The notes: generated from the sequence alone by a model not told the origin. Counted from the stretch's first letter, positions 45,567 through 55,921 are shown. The stretch is 64,000 nucleotides of DNA from Phytoactinopolyspora halophila (GCF_003287285.1 NZ_QMIG01000003.1:1-64000); one strand, 5' to 3'. Translations and numbers: made by a program.

Positions 45567-45715
45567 CTACTCCTTCGGGTCGATAGGCCGAGCATCTTCA
45601 CGGAAAATACCCGCAGACAGGATCGGCATTCCCAGCCACCGTCTTCCTCTACGGGAAACAGGTCTTCCTCTCCGCAGAACGGACAGTGCAGGATAGCCGC
45701 GCGCGTCTCGCTCAT
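45563..45715 (-). CDS. Zinc-ribbon mini-protein of the sulfur operon
   Basis: 50 residues from MSETRAAILHCPFCGEEDL at 45715. A four-cysteine ribbon is present: CPFC and CRSC separated by 18 residues. It overlaps sir at its start (45712-45715) and cysH at its stop (45563-45566), so it is translated in register with both. Comparable small conserved proteins sit between sir and cysH in other actinobacteria. Its role is unknown; a metallochaperone or Fe-S/zinc helper for the reductases is conceivable. Confidence 0.85.
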   Translation of the reverse strand: MSETRAAILHCPFCGEEDLFPVEEDGGWECRSCLRVFSVKMLGLSTRRSR

Positions 45716-47376
45716 CTCAGATCCGCATCCTCCGCGCGGCCTGCCCATTGCGCGAATCGTTCGCCGGGCTCCCGCTGGTCGATGAAGCGCCGGACGAGCC
45801 GTTCGATGTAGTCAGGCAGTTCCGCCGCCGTGACCTTGTGCCCCCGCAGCTTGCGCCCGAACCCGGCATCGAGGCCCAGGCCACCGCCGAGGTGCACCTG
45901 GAAGCCTTCCTCGTCCTTGACGATCTGGCCTTTGAGGCCGATGTCGGCGACCTGGATCCGGGCACACGAATTCGGGCAGCCGTTGACGTTCACCGTGATG
46001 GGCACGTCGAGCTGGTCGTGCACGTCGGAGAGCCGCTTTTCCAGCTCGGCGACCGTGTCGGCTCCGAGGCCCTTGGTCTCGACGATCGCCAGCTTGCAGT
46101 ACTCGAGGCCGGTACAGGCCATGGTGTTGCGACGGAAGATGCTCGGACGGGCCTGCAGGCCGATCGCGTCGAGCTCGGCGATCAGGGGCTCGACGGCATC
46201 GGCGTCGACGTCGAGGATCACCAGCTTCTGGTGCGGCGTGGTCCGCAGCCGGTACGACCCGTGTGCCTCGATGATGTCGGCCAGCTTGCCGAGCATAGTT
46301 CCCGACACCCGACCAACCAGCGGCGCCACACCGATGAAGTAGCGCCCGTCGTGCTGGCGATGCACACCGACGTGATCATATTGCTGGGCCGGCACCGGGG
46401 GAGCCGGCCCGTCGATGAGAGCGCGGCCGAGATAGTCGTCGGACTCGAGCACTTCGCGGAACTTCTCGGGCCCCCAGTCCTCGATGAGGAACTTGATCCG
46501 GGCGCGGTGCCGCAGCCGCCGGTAGCCGTAATCGCGGAAGATGGCGGTGACGCCGGCCCACACCTCGGGAACCTCCTCCAACGGAACCCACGCGCCGAGC
46601 CGCTTGCCCAGTTTGGGATTCGTGGAGAGACCGCCACCGACCCACAGGTCGAGCCCGGGGCCGTGCTCGGGGTGGTGGACACCGACGAAGGCGATGTCGT
46701 TGGTCTCGTGGACGACGTCAGGCAGGCCGCTGATGGCCGTCTTGTACTTGCGCGGCAGGTTGGAGAACTCCTGCGAGCCGATGTAGCGGCGCTGGATCTC
46801 CTCGATGGCCCACGCGGGGTCGAGGACTTCGTCGGCGGCGATCCCGGCAACGGGGGAGCCGAGCACGACGCGCGGCGCATCGCCGCACGCCTCCATCGTG
46901 GACAGACCCACGCTCTCGAGTTTATCCCAAATGGCCGGGACGTCCTCAATTCGTATCCAGTGCAGCTGCACGTTCTGCCGGTCGGTGACGTCAGCGGTGT
47001 CTCGTGCATACGTGGTGGACACGTCGGCGATCACCCGCAGCTGTTCGGTAGACAGGGCACCACCGTCGATGCGGATGCGCATCATGAAGTACTCGTCGTC
47101 GAGCTCCTGGGGCTCCAGGACCGCGGTCTTGCCGCCGGGAATGCCGGGACGACGCTGCGTGTAAATCCCGTACCAGCGAAAACGTCCCCGAAGATCCTGG
47201 GGATCGATGCTGGCGAAGCCCTTCTTGCTGTAGATGTTCTCGATCCGGGCGCGGACGTTCAGCGCGTCGTCGTCACGCTTGGTCCGCTCGTTGGGGTTGA
47301 GCGGTTCCAGATGTCCGAGCGCCCATTGCCCCTCGCCGCGGGAGCGGCGTGGGATATCTACCTGACTGCGTGGCAT
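45712..47376 (-). CDS. sir: Ferredoxin-dependent assimilatory sulfite (nitrite/sulfite) reductase
   Basis: About 554 residues from ATG 47376. The sirohaem/[4Fe-4S] cysteines appear as TMACTGLEYCKLAIVETK and, later, NGCPNSCARIQVADIGLKG. The first half has the ferrodoxin-like repeat with DVTDRQNVQLHWIRIEDVP. It reduces sulfite to sulfide with six electrons. It is first in the operon sir-zinc ribbon-cysH-cysG, preceded by a cysteine leader peptide 114 bases upstream. Sequence alone cannot exclude nitrite as an additional substrate. Confidence 0.95.
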   Translation of the reverse strand: MPRSQVDIPRRSRGEGQWALGHLEPLNPNERTKRDDDALNVRARIENIYSKKGFASIDPQDLRGRFRWYGIYTQRRPGIPGGKTAVLEPQELDDEYFMMRIRIDGGALSTEQLRVIADVSTTYARDTADVTDRQNVQLHWIRIEDVPAIWDKLESVGLSTMEACGDAPRVVLGSPVAGIAADEVLDPAWAIEEIQRRYIGSQEFSNLPRKYKTAISGLPDVVHETNDIAFVGVHHPEHGPGLDLWVGGGLSTNPKLGKRLGAWVPLEEVPEVWAGVTAIFRDYGYRRLRHRARIKFLIEDWGPEKFREVLESDDYLGRALIDGPAPPVPAQQYDHVGVHRQHDGRYFIGVAPLVGRVSGTMLGKLADIIEAHGSYRLRTTPHQKLVILDVDADAVEPLIAELDAIGLQARPSIFRRNTMACTGLEYCKLAIVETKGLGADTVAELEKRLSDVHDQLDVPITVNVNGCPNSCARIQVADIGLKGQIVKDEEGFQVHLGGGLGLDAGFGRKLRGHKVTAAELPDYIERLVRRFIDQREPGERFAQWAGRAEDADLR

Positions 47377-47489
47377 AGAAGTATCTCGTCCTCGAGAGGG
47401 TCGGGGACGCACGTCCGCGCGCGGGTCAGATCGACGGTGACCTCAAAGCCGACACGTCCGAGCGCCCGGGATGATCTACGGGCGGCGGG

Positions 47490-47576
47490 TCAGCAGGCCA
47501 GACACATCATGCTCGAGACGCGACGGTAGTCCACGTGGCGCCGGACCACGAGGAACAGTATCGACGCGTGCAACAT
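47490..47576 (-). CDS. Cysteine-responsive leader peptide of the sulfur operon
   Basis: 28 residues ending in RRHVDYRRVSSMMCLAC. It matches the RRHVD-x-x-RV pattern of short 'putative leader peptides' found before actinobacterial sulfur genes. Two Cys codons are within the last four codons, so ribosome stalling at low cysteine could control downstream sir expression. The ATG is at 47576 with AGGGGC just upstream. The 114-base gap to sir would hold the attenuator structure. Confidence 0.8.
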   Translation of the reverse strand: MLHASILFLVVRRHVDYRRVSSMMCLAC

Positions 47577-47599
47577 GCCCCTATAGTCGCATGCGGCGA

Positions 47600-47656
47600 G
47601 GGACACGACGAGATGGCGTTCAATATATGGACCACCGTGTCTCACATGGTGTCGGA
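47600..47656 (-). promoter_or_regulatory. Promoter region of the sulfur operon
   Basis: On the minus strand, a TATATT -10-like hexamer (about 47615-47620) lies after the dyad CACCATG-TGAGA-CACGGTG. The dyad would be at or upstream of -35. A cysteine or sulfur regulator is a plausible ligand, but none is encoded nearby. Confidence 0.45.
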
Positions 47657-49378
47657 TTAGCGCGTGGGCGTGGCGCGGTCGACGATCGCGCGTGCGTCCA
47701 CGGCGGACGGAAGCAGGCCGAACACGCCGTGCGAGGCATCGAGCCGGGTGGCGCAAAAGGCGTCGGCCACCTCGGCCGGCGCGAAACGGATCAGCAACGA
47801 CGCCTGGAGCAAGACCGCCATGCGTGCGGCGAGCACGCGGGCTCGCCGCAGCGCCGCCTCGCGGTCGGCGGCGGCGTCCCGCAGCAGCACCTCTACCTCG
47901 GAGAGCGCCGTACGCAGCGATTCGGCCGTCGCCGGGGGAGTGTCGTCGCTGCCGGCCACGTCGCTCACCTCCGCACGCCACGCGTCGACGGCCTCCGGCT
48001 CGCGGGACAACACCCGCAGCATGTCCAGCGCCTGGATGTTGCCCGCGCCTTCCCAGATGGAGTTCAGCGGCGCTTCCCGGTAGAGCCGCGGCATGCCGCT
48101 GTCCTCGACGTAGCCGTTCCCGCCCAGGCATTCGAGCGCCTCGCCGACGGCGTGTGGGGTGCGCTTGCACACCCAGAACTTGGCCAGGGGAAGGCCGATC
48201 CGGCGCAGCGCCCGCTCGTGGGGATCGCCGGGACGGTCAACGGCGGCGGCCAGGCGCATCGCGAGAGCGGTCGCGGCTTCCGACTCGATCGCGAGATCAG
48301 CCAGGACGGCCTGCATCAGCGCCGCATCCGTCAGCTTGGTGCCGAACGCGCTGCGGTGTGCCGCATGCCAGCTCGCCTCCGCGACGGCGCGGCGCATCAA
48401 CGCGGACGAGCCGAGCACGCAATCCAGCCGGGTGGCAGCGACCATCTCGATGATGGTGGCAACGCCCCGCCCTTCGGCCCCCAGCAGCTGGGCCGACGTG
48501 CCCTCCAGCTCGATTTCCGCCGACGCGTTCGCCCGGTTGCCGAGCTTGTCCTTGAGCCGCTGGATCCGGAACGGGTTGCGCGAGCCGTCGTCGCGAATCC
48601 GGGGAACGACGAAGCAGCTCAGCCCGCCGGGTGCGTGGGCCAGCACGAGAAACACGTCGTTCATCGGTGCCGAGCAGAACCACTTGTGCCCGGTGAGGTG
48701 AAACCAGCCGTCCGCGCCGGGCTCGGCCGAGGTCGTGTTGGCCCGCACGTCGGAGCCGCCTTGCTTCTCCGTCATCGCCATACCCGCCAGCACGCCGGCC
48801 TTGCGCCCGGGCGGGCGAAGCCCGGGGTCGTAGCTCGTCGACGTCAACCCGGGCTCCCAGCTCGCCGCGATTTCCGGGTCTGTCCGCAGCGCCGGCACCG
48901 CCGCGTACGTCATCGAGATGGGACACATGTGTGCGGCCTCCACCTGGCTCCACACCAGGAAACCGGCTGCCCGGGTGGCGTGCGTACCGCCCGATGGCGA
49001 CCCGGACGGCGACCACGCGGCCGCGTGCAAGCCGTACTCCACCGCGATCTCCATCAAACGGTGATACGACGGGTGGAACTCGACCTCGTCGACGCGGTGC
49101 CCGTAGCGGTCGTGGGTGCGCAGCGCCGGCGGGTTACGGTCGGCCTGCCACGCCCACTGCTGCGCCCGCTCCGAACCCGCGAGCGTGCCGAGCTCGTGCA
49201 GCCGGGATCGATTGCCGTCGCCGTATCGGTGGAACGCCTCGACGAGAGCGGCGTCGGCGCCGAACACGTCGTACTCGGCGAGCGGTGGCGGCTGGTTGGT
49301 GACGGCGTGTGTCGAGCCCACGCCACAACCGTACGGCAGGTCGGCCGCCATCCGCCCGGGTGAAAACCCGTCACCCAC
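47657..49378 (-). CDS. Acyl-CoA dehydrogenase, AidB-like
   Basis: 573 residues from the first ATG; a GTG at 49321 (VGSTHAVTNQPPPLAEYDVF) or ATG at 49351 may be used, giving about 554. The AidB/isovaleryl-type core is clear: AMTEKQGGSDVRANTT, FHLTGHKWFCSAP, and VEDSGMPRLYREAPLNSIWEGAGNI near the C-terminus. AidB-type enzymes are FAD proteins linked to the alkylation response and perhaps to DNA. The N-terminal extension over standard acyl-CoA dehydrogenases is present. It is divergent from rsgA. Confidence 0.9.
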   Translation of the reverse strand: MGDGFSPGRMAADLPYGCGVGSTHAVTNQPPPLAEYDVFGADAALVEAFHRYGDGNRSRLHELGTLAGSERAQQWAWQADRNPPALRTHDRYGHRVDEVEFHPSYHRLMEIAVEYGLHAAAWSPSGSPSGGTHATRAAGFLVWSQVEAAHMCPISMTYAAVPALRTDPEIAASWEPGLTSTSYDPGLRPPGRKAGVLAGMAMTEKQGGSDVRANTTSAEPGADGWFHLTGHKWFCSAPMNDVFLVLAHAPGGLSCFVVPRIRDDGSRNPFRIQRLKDKLGNRANASAEIELEGTSAQLLGAEGRGVATIIEMVAATRLDCVLGSSALMRRAVAEASWHAAHRSAFGTKLTDAALMQAVLADLAIESEAATALAMRLAAAVDRPGDPHERALRRIGLPLAKFWVCKRTPHAVGEALECLGGNGYVEDSGMPRLYREAPLNSIWEGAGNIQALDMLRVLSREPEAVDAWRAEVSDVAGSDDTPPATAESLRTALSEVEVLLRDAAADREAALRRARVLAARMAVLLQASLLIRFAPAEVADAFCATRLDASHGVFGLLPSAVDARAIVDRATPTR

Positions 49379-49455
49379 CCGAGTGAAATTCGCTCGCGCG
49401 TTCCGTGCCGCCGCCGGTAGCGTCCCAGAGGTCGGCCGCTCCCAGGGAGTTTGCC

Positions 49456-50556
49456 ATGTCCGAATGGTTGAATCCGTCCACCAGCGCGTACCGGCTCACC
49501 GATCTGGGCTGGTCCACCGAACACGATCACCAGTTTCTGCCGTATCGCGGCACGCATGTACCCGCCCGCGTCGCGCGCGTGGAACGCGGCGGCGTGGATG
49601 TGCTCGGCGCCGCCGGGACACTGCACGTCACCTACGGCGGGAGCGTTCTCGCCGCCGCAGCCGCCGATCACACGCAGCACCCGGCGGCGGGCGACTGGGT
49701 GGCCATCGCACGCTGGCCCGACGGGCGGCTCACCCTGGAGGCCATCCTGCCGCGCCGCACCGTTCTCACCCGCGACAGCTCCAACCGAACCTCGCACGGG
49801 CAGGTCGTCGCGGCAAACGTCGACCTCGTCGTCATCGTCGAGCATCTCGACCCGGACTCCGACCTCGGCCGCATCGAGCGCCTGCTGGTGCTCGCCTGGT
49901 CCAGTGGAGCGACACCGCTGGTGGTCTTGACCAAGGCGGATCTCGTGCCCGATCCCGAGCGCATGCGCGAGGAGGTCGTCGCCGTCGCGCCCGGCGTCGA
50001 CGTGCTCGCCGTCGACGCGACTGCCGACGACGGTGCGACCGCCCTGCGTCAACGGCTGGGGCCAGACGTGACGATGACGTTCGTGGGGCCATCCGGTGCT
50101 GGGAAATCGACACTGGTCAACGCGATCGCCGGTGCGAACGTCATGGCCACCAATGAGGTGCGCGGCCGGGACGGCAAGGGCCGGCACACCACGACACATC
50201 GGGAACTGGTGGTGGTACCCGGCCATGGTGTCGTCATCGACACGCCGGGGTTGCGCGCCGTCGGGCTGATCGCCGACCCGGACGACATCGCGGATGCCTT
50301 CCCGGACATCGACGAGCTCGCCGGCGAATGCCGGTTCCGGGACTGCGCGCACGAGGCCGAACCGGGATGTGCCGTGCTCGCTGCCGCCGGCGACGGCGAA
50401 CTCGACAAGGATCGGCTGGCCCGGTGGCGAAAGCTCCGGCGCGAGGCCGCCTACCAGGCCCGTCGGGCCGACGCGCGGCTGCGGCGCGAGGAGCTCGCGC
50501 GCTCGAAACGGCGCGCGAAGGCGCTGCGGCAGCACTACCGGGCGCGGGGCAGGTAG
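49456..50556 (+). CDS. rsgA: Ribosome small-subunit-dependent GTPase A
   Basis: About 366 residues from ATG 49456 (AGGGAG upstream). It is circularly permuted: G4 LVVLTKADL precedes G1 FVGPSGAGKSTLVNAI and G3 DTPGLR. The zinc-binding CRFRDCAHEAEPGCAV closes the C-terminal part, and a basic, Arg-rich helix follows. It releases RbfA and checks late 30S assembly. It stands alone, divergent from the AidB-like gene. Confidence 0.96.
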   Translation: MSEWLNPSTSAYRLTDLGWSTEHDHQFLPYRGTHVPARVARVERGGVDVLGAAGTLHVTYGGSVLAAAAADHTQHPAAGDWVAIARWPDGRLTLEAILPRRTVLTRDSSNRTSHGQVVAANVDLVVIVEHLDPDSDLGRIERLLVLAWSSGATPLVVLTKADLVPDPERMREEVVAVAPGVDVLAVDATADDGATALRQRLGPDVTMTFVGPSGAGKSTLVNAIAGANVMATNEVRGRDGKGRHTTTHRELVVVPGHGVVIDTPGLRAVGLIADPDDIADAFPDIDELAGECRFRDCAHEAEPGCAVLAAAGDGELDKDRLARWRKLRREAAYQARRADARLRREELARSKRRAKALRQHYRARGR

Positions 50557-50758
50557 CGGGCTACGCGATCGGCTGGTTGGCCGCACGACCGGTAGCTGGC
50601 CACGCGGCCGTCAACTCCGGCGCTCGCCGCCCCTGCATGGGCCTCTCGCCAGGGAAAATCATCCGAACGGCCGATCACCACACCGCGACATCCGGGTGCT
50701 GACGTGACAGAATTCACGGTGGCCAGATTTTCCATCCACGTTTGGAAAGGACACGCGA

Positions 50759-50914
50759 GTGATCCGGGGGATCCTCGACCACGACCAGAACGGCTGGCGG
50801 GTCGAAGTGTACGACACCGAACCATTGCGACACACCATCGTCGAGATCAACTCGTTGCCCACGTGGGCAGAGGCATCCGAGGTAATGAGGCGCACGTTCC
50901 GCCTCTTCGCCTGA
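50759..50914 (+). CDS. Small conserved-looking protein, 51 residues
   Basis: GTG 50759 with GGAAAGG 8 bases upstream. It opens VIRGILDHDQNGWRVEVYDTE, then RHTIVEINSLPTWAEASEVM. Codon use is of the host kind with high third-base GC. The WxVxV strand followed by a short amphipathic helix suggests a tiny alpha/beta domain. I do not recognise a family. It precedes the sirtuin gene by about 100 bases on the same strand. Confidence 0.6.
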   Translation: MIRGILDHDQNGWRVEVYDTEPLRHTIVEINSLPTWAEASEVMRRTFRLFA

Positions 50915-51020
50915 GCGGCTGCCACTGCCGTCCGTGACGCATTCACGCGGGCTCCGAGACGCTTTCCCTGCCCTTCGGGGCGCATATGTGATCAGCGCGG
51001 TTCCGTCTACGCTCGTAAGG

Positions 51021-51890
51021 GTGGACGTTGACGAGGTCGCTGACACGGCACGGAACATGGGCTCGGTCCTCGGGCCGGGCCCGGTCGCCGTTCTCACGGG
51101 CGCCGGAATCTCCACCGACTCGGGAATTCCCGATTACCGCGGTCCCGATTCCCCGCCGCGGAATCCGATGACCTACCAGCAGTTCGTCGGCGATTCTGGT
51201 TTCCGGCGCCACTACTGGGCCCGCAACCACGTCGGCTGGCGCCACATGCAGGAGACCGAGCCCAACACGGGCCATCGTGCGCTGGCCGCTCTGGAGGAAG
51301 CGGGCGTCGTCGCCGGAGTGATCACCCAGAACGTGGACACGTTGCACGAGGTGGCCGGCAGCAAGCAGGTCATCGACCTGCATGGCCGCTACGACCGGGT
51401 GCTCTGCCTGGCGTGTGGGCGGACGATCAGCCGCGAACATCTCGCCCAGCGGCTCACCGAGCTGAACCCGGGATACGACGCCGACGTGTCCGACATCGAG
51501 ATCGCCCCGGACGCCGACGCCGTCATCGCGGCCACCGCCGATTTCCAGGTCGCCGACTGCGAATACTGCGGTGGCATGCTCAAGCCGGACATCGTGTACT
51601 TCGGCGAGAACGTCCCCAAACCGCGGGTGCAGGAGGCGTACAGGCTGGTCGACGCCGCGTCGTCGCTGCTCGTTGCCGGCTCGTCGCTGAGCGTGCTGTC
51701 TGGGCTGCGCTTCGTCCGGCACGCCGCCAAGCAGGCGAAGCCGATCGTCATTCTCAACCGGGGCGCCACGCGCGGTGACGACCTCGCCACATTGAAGATC
51801 GACGCCGGGTGTTCACCGGTACTGGAGGCACTGGCGGCAACATACAGCCGCAGCGAGCGTGGCGTTGCGGGGGAGCGGCTCGTAAGCTAG
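51021..51890 (+). CDS. Sir2-family NAD-dependent deacylase
   Basis: About 289 residues from GTG 51021 (GTAAGG upstream). NAD-binding GAGISTDSGIPDYRG (residues 27-41) and TQNVDTLHEVAG are intact. The catalytic His is in IDLHGRYDRV. The zinc knuckles are CLAC and CEYC. It deacylates protein lysines at the cost of NAD+. Sirtuins of this class in actinobacteria often act on acetyl-CoA synthetase and other metabolic enzymes. The 5' end is uncertain; the frame is open back to 50934. Confidence 0.94.
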   Translation: MDVDEVADTARNMGSVLGPGPVAVLTGAGISTDSGIPDYRGPDSPPRNPMTYQQFVGDSGFRRHYWARNHVGWRHMQETEPNTGHRALAALEEAGVVAGVITQNVDTLHEVAGSKQVIDLHGRYDRVLCLACGRTISREHLAQRLTELNPGYDADVSDIEIAPDADAVIAATADFQVADCEYCGGMLKPDIVYFGENVPKPRVQEAYRLVDAASSLLVAGSSLSVLSGLRFVRHAAKQAKPIVILNRGATRGDDLATLKIDAGCSPVLEALAATYSRSERGVAGERLVS

Positions 51891-51931
51891 GCCCCGTTCG
51901 AGCTGTTCTCGCTGAGGAGCGCTGGTTCGAG

Positions 51932-52726
51932 ATGGCCGTGCCCGGAAACCGCCAGCCTGCCGAGCCCCCACGCGATCTCGCGGAAACGGAGCTGTTCTCG
52001 GTCGACGCGTACGCGCGCTCGTTCGACAGCGCGGTAGCGGAGATCGACCACGAGCAGAACCGGGTAGCCCTGGCGCGCACCGCCTTCTATCCCGGCGGGG
52101 GTGGACAGCCACCCGATGTGGGGACGCTGCGCTGGGACGGCGGCTCCGCGACGGTGACCAGGGTAGCCCGTGACGGAGGGCGGATCTGGCACTGGCTGGA
52201 CATCCCCGAGATCGCCGGCGACGTGCGCGAGGTGTACGGGGAGATCGACTGGGATCGCCGGCACAGCCTGATGCGGACCCATACCGCGCTGCATATCCTG
52301 TGCGGTGTCATCTGGACCGAATTCGGTGTCGCCGTCACCGGCGGCAACATGGAACCGGGCACGGGCCGCCTGGATTTCGCGCTCGACGGCATCACCACGG
52401 ACCTGGGGAAACGTGTCGAGCGCCGGATCAACGAGGAGATCACCCGGGCCCGTGAGGTCCTCGTGGATTTCCTCCCGCGCGGCGAGGCCGATCTCGACGA
52501 CGCTTTGATCCGGACCCGTGCCGATCTCATCTCGCGCGAGATCGACCCGCTGCGGGTGATCGACATCGTCGGTCTGGACAAACAAGCCGACGGCGGCACA
52601 CACGTGGTGAACACGGCCGAGGTCGGCCACGTCGTGGTCACCGGGGCCAGCTCAAAGGGCAAGAACAACAAACGTATCCGTCTTGAGATCGCCGACGGTC
52701 CGGGCGGCGATGCCCAGCCGGGGTGA
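51932..52726 (+). CDS. Alanyl-tRNA editing protein AlaX
   Basis: 264 residues from ATG 51932. The AlaRS editing (second additional) domain shows AFYPGGGGQPPDVGTL, HTALH (H117, H121; zinc ligands) and the late GGTHVVNTAEVG, where a further metal ligand His replaces or joins the usual Cys. Trans-editing enzymes hydrolyse Ser- or Gly-mischarged tRNA-Ala. It follows the sirtuin gene after 41 bases. A GGAG lies 12 bases before the ATG. Confidence 0.92.
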   Translation: MAVPGNRQPAEPPRDLAETELFSVDAYARSFDSAVAEIDHEQNRVALARTAFYPGGGGQPPDVGTLRWDGGSATVTRVARDGGRIWHWLDIPEIAGDVREVYGEIDWDRRHSLMRTHTALHILCGVIWTEFGVAVTGGNMEPGTGRLDFALDGITTDLGKRVERRINEEITRAREVLVDFLPRGEADLDDALIRTRADLISREIDPLRVIDIVGLDKQADGGTHVVNTAEVGHVVVTGASSKGKNNKRIRLEIADGPGGDAQPG

Positions 52727-52790
52727 ACCCGGAGCCCGTTGTCCGATGTGCGTCCCGGGGTTATGCCCTCTCAAGCCCGGGGATTCGCAC

Positions 52791-53054
52791 TCACGTGGAC
52801 GTGCCCGCGTCTCCGGTGGATGAGGACAGCGGGGTGTTCGGCCGTGACGCCGCGACGCGCAGGCCGCCGCAGTGCGGGCATGGCACGCCGGCGCCCGGCG
52901 CCATGGCGGGCAGCCCATTACGGAACCACAAGCGCAGCTCCTCGTCTCCGAATCCAGCGGTGTGCTGCAACTCGTAGTCGATCGACCAGTGGTGGCCGCA
53001 CCGGCGGCAGTCGAATGCCCATGTCTCGTCGGTGACGTAACTCTCGTGCACCAT
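52791..53054 (-). CDS. Small zinc-ribbon protein
   Basis: 87 residues from ATG 53054, with GAGGAGG just upstream. A ribbon is built from CRRCGHHW and CPHCGG, with an intervening FGDEELRLWFRNGLPAM helix. The C-terminal tail is Ser/Thr-rich and likely disordered. I do not recognise a named family. It is divergent from the MarR regulator with a 56-base shared control region, so it may be that regulator's target. Confidence 0.75.
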   Translation of the reverse strand: MVHESYVTDETWAFDCRRCGHHWSIDYELQHTAGFGDEELRLWFRNGLPAMAPGAGVPCPHCGGLRVAASRPNTPLSSSTGDAGTST

Positions 53055-53110
53055 AACCTCCTCGACATCGTTGTCGTCAGCAAATAATGCTCTGTGCAAT
53101 AATTTACCGC

Positions 53111-53617
53111 GTGACACAGCCGACGTCGACGCCAGGCCAGCCGAGTGACGAATCGAGTTGGGACGATGTGGTGGAAGCCGTCGTCGCGGCCAGCCGCGTG
53201 CTCGTCGCAGTCGCAGCCCAATCCCTGGCCGGGCGTTCCGACGAGGTGACGCTGCCGCAGTATCGGCTCCTCGTGATCCTGACGGCGCAGGGTCCGCAGC
53301 GCATCGTGGACCTGGCGATCAATCTGGACGTCAACCCGTCCACGGCCACTCGCCTCTGTGACCGCCTCGAACGCAAGGGACTGGTAGACAGGCAGCGGAT
53401 GTCCAGCGACCGCCGCGCCGTGCAGCTCGTCGCCACCAGTGCCGGTCACGAGCTGGTCCGCGACGTCATGGACCACCGTCGAGTGGAGATCGGCCGCATC
53501 CTCGCGTCCATGACGCCCGATCAGCACCGGCAGGTGGCCGAAGGGCTCAGGTTGTTCTCCGAGGCGGCCGGGGACGTTCCCGACCGGCACTGGACCGTTG
53601 GCTGGCGCCCACAGTGA
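53111..53617 (+). CDS. MarR-family transcriptional regulator
   Basis: About 168 residues from GTG 53111. The winged helix (about 45-110) reads LPQYRLLVILTAQGPQRIVDLAINLDVNPSTATRLCDRLERKGLV, then the DRRAVQL wing. The helical dimerisation ends flank it. No effector is evident. The region just upstream (53080-53105) contains AT-rich AATAATGC and GCAATAAT half sites that could be its operator, controlling the zinc-ribbon gene and itself. Confidence 0.9.
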   Translation: MTQPTSTPGQPSDESSWDDVVEAVVAASRVLVAVAAQSLAGRSDEVTLPQYRLLVILTAQGPQRIVDLAINLDVNPSTATRLCDRLERKGLVDRQRMSSDRRAVQLVATSAGHELVRDVMDHRRVEIGRILASMTPDQHRQVAEGLRLFSEAAGDVPDRHWTVGWRPQ

Positions 53618-53646
53618 CCCGGCGGTGAGCTAGCAGCGAGGCGGCA

Positions 53647-53680
53647 GCAGGGCGGCAGCGAGCCGGCTGGTGCCGCCTGC
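53647..53680. terminator. Hairpin between convergent MarR and argG genes
   Basis: GGCGGCA (53651-53657) pairs with TGCCGCC (53671-53677) and extends by a bulged GCA/TGC. It lies in the 76-base gap between the two stop codons. Confidence 0.55.
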
Positions 53681-53693
53681 CCCGAATGCCGGC

Positions 53694-55175
<1,482 letters not shown>

Positions 55176-55189
55176 TCGGCATGGAGATG

Positions 55190-55710
55190 ATGCGGGGTCT
55201 GGGCCTACATCGCCCCTGCTGAGATACGCTCGTACCCTGATGGATGCTGCGCACGCGACCGCGTCGCGATCCCGGTGTGTTGAGGCGTGTGCCGAAGCCA
55301 CGCCCCACATCGCCATGTCCCCAAACCGTCGAGCGTGATCGGCAACAACCGTGATCTGCATCGCTTGCCGCCACGGACGGCACGACGAATGCCCGGCACA
55401 CGCCAAGGCGCCCTCGTGGTGCGACTGCCAGCATCACGAGACCCCGCCACGTGCCGAGCCGTACACCGGCCGCCCATCGGAATGAGACGCGAGACAAGAC
55501 GCGAGCCATCGTCGTCCCGATCGATATCGGGCTCCGCAGATGCACACGGCATAGCAGCGGCTGCGCCGTCGCCCACATGATCATTGACGACCGTACACAC
55601 GTCCATGTCGGCGATCGTCGACGATCAACAAAGCCGGACCGCCGGTGCCAGCGAGATGATCTACCTATGGAACCGGGCCCGCATGAGATTCTGGCCGGTT
55701 CACTTCGAGA
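55190..55710. other. Gene-free stretch upstream of argG
   Basis: About 520 bases between argG and the small membrane gene. Open frames on both strands lack family resemblance, ribosome sites and consistent codon bias. I see no RNA gene or repeat in it. Confidence 0.5.
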
Positions 55711-55857
55711 TCAGTCGACAAAGAGCACTGCCCCGGCCGCAAACACGGCTGTTAGCAGCACACCAACCGCGGCCGCACCGAGGATGGCGAGCACCATCTG
55801 CCGCCGACCCCTCTCGATGTCCGCACGACGCTGCTCGCTTAACTCCTCTTCTCGCAT
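55711..55857 (-). CDS. 48-residue single-pass membrane peptide
   Basis: ATG 55857, reading MREEELSEQRRADIERGRRQ and then a hydrophobic helix of about 25 residues (MVLAILGAAAVGVLLTAVFA) ending LFVD. A charged amphipathic head followed by one membrane span resembles small regulatory or assembly membrane proteins. No ribosome site is obvious (the upstream codon is TGA) and no family is recognised. It is the only coding candidate in a gene-poor 980-base gap. Confidence 0.45.
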   Translation of the reverse strand: MREEELSEQRRADIERGRRQMVLAILGAAAVGVLLTAVFAAGAVLFVD

Positions 55858-55921
55858 TCAGGCAAGTTAGCTCAAACACACGAGTACCGTCGATCCATTT
55901 GAAATCTCACGTTCCCTCCTG

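Noticed and set aside
55205-55606. A 133-codon minus-strand frame upstream of argG
   Set aside because: Arg/Cys-rich composition, no motif and no ribosome site; it looks like a random high-GC frame.
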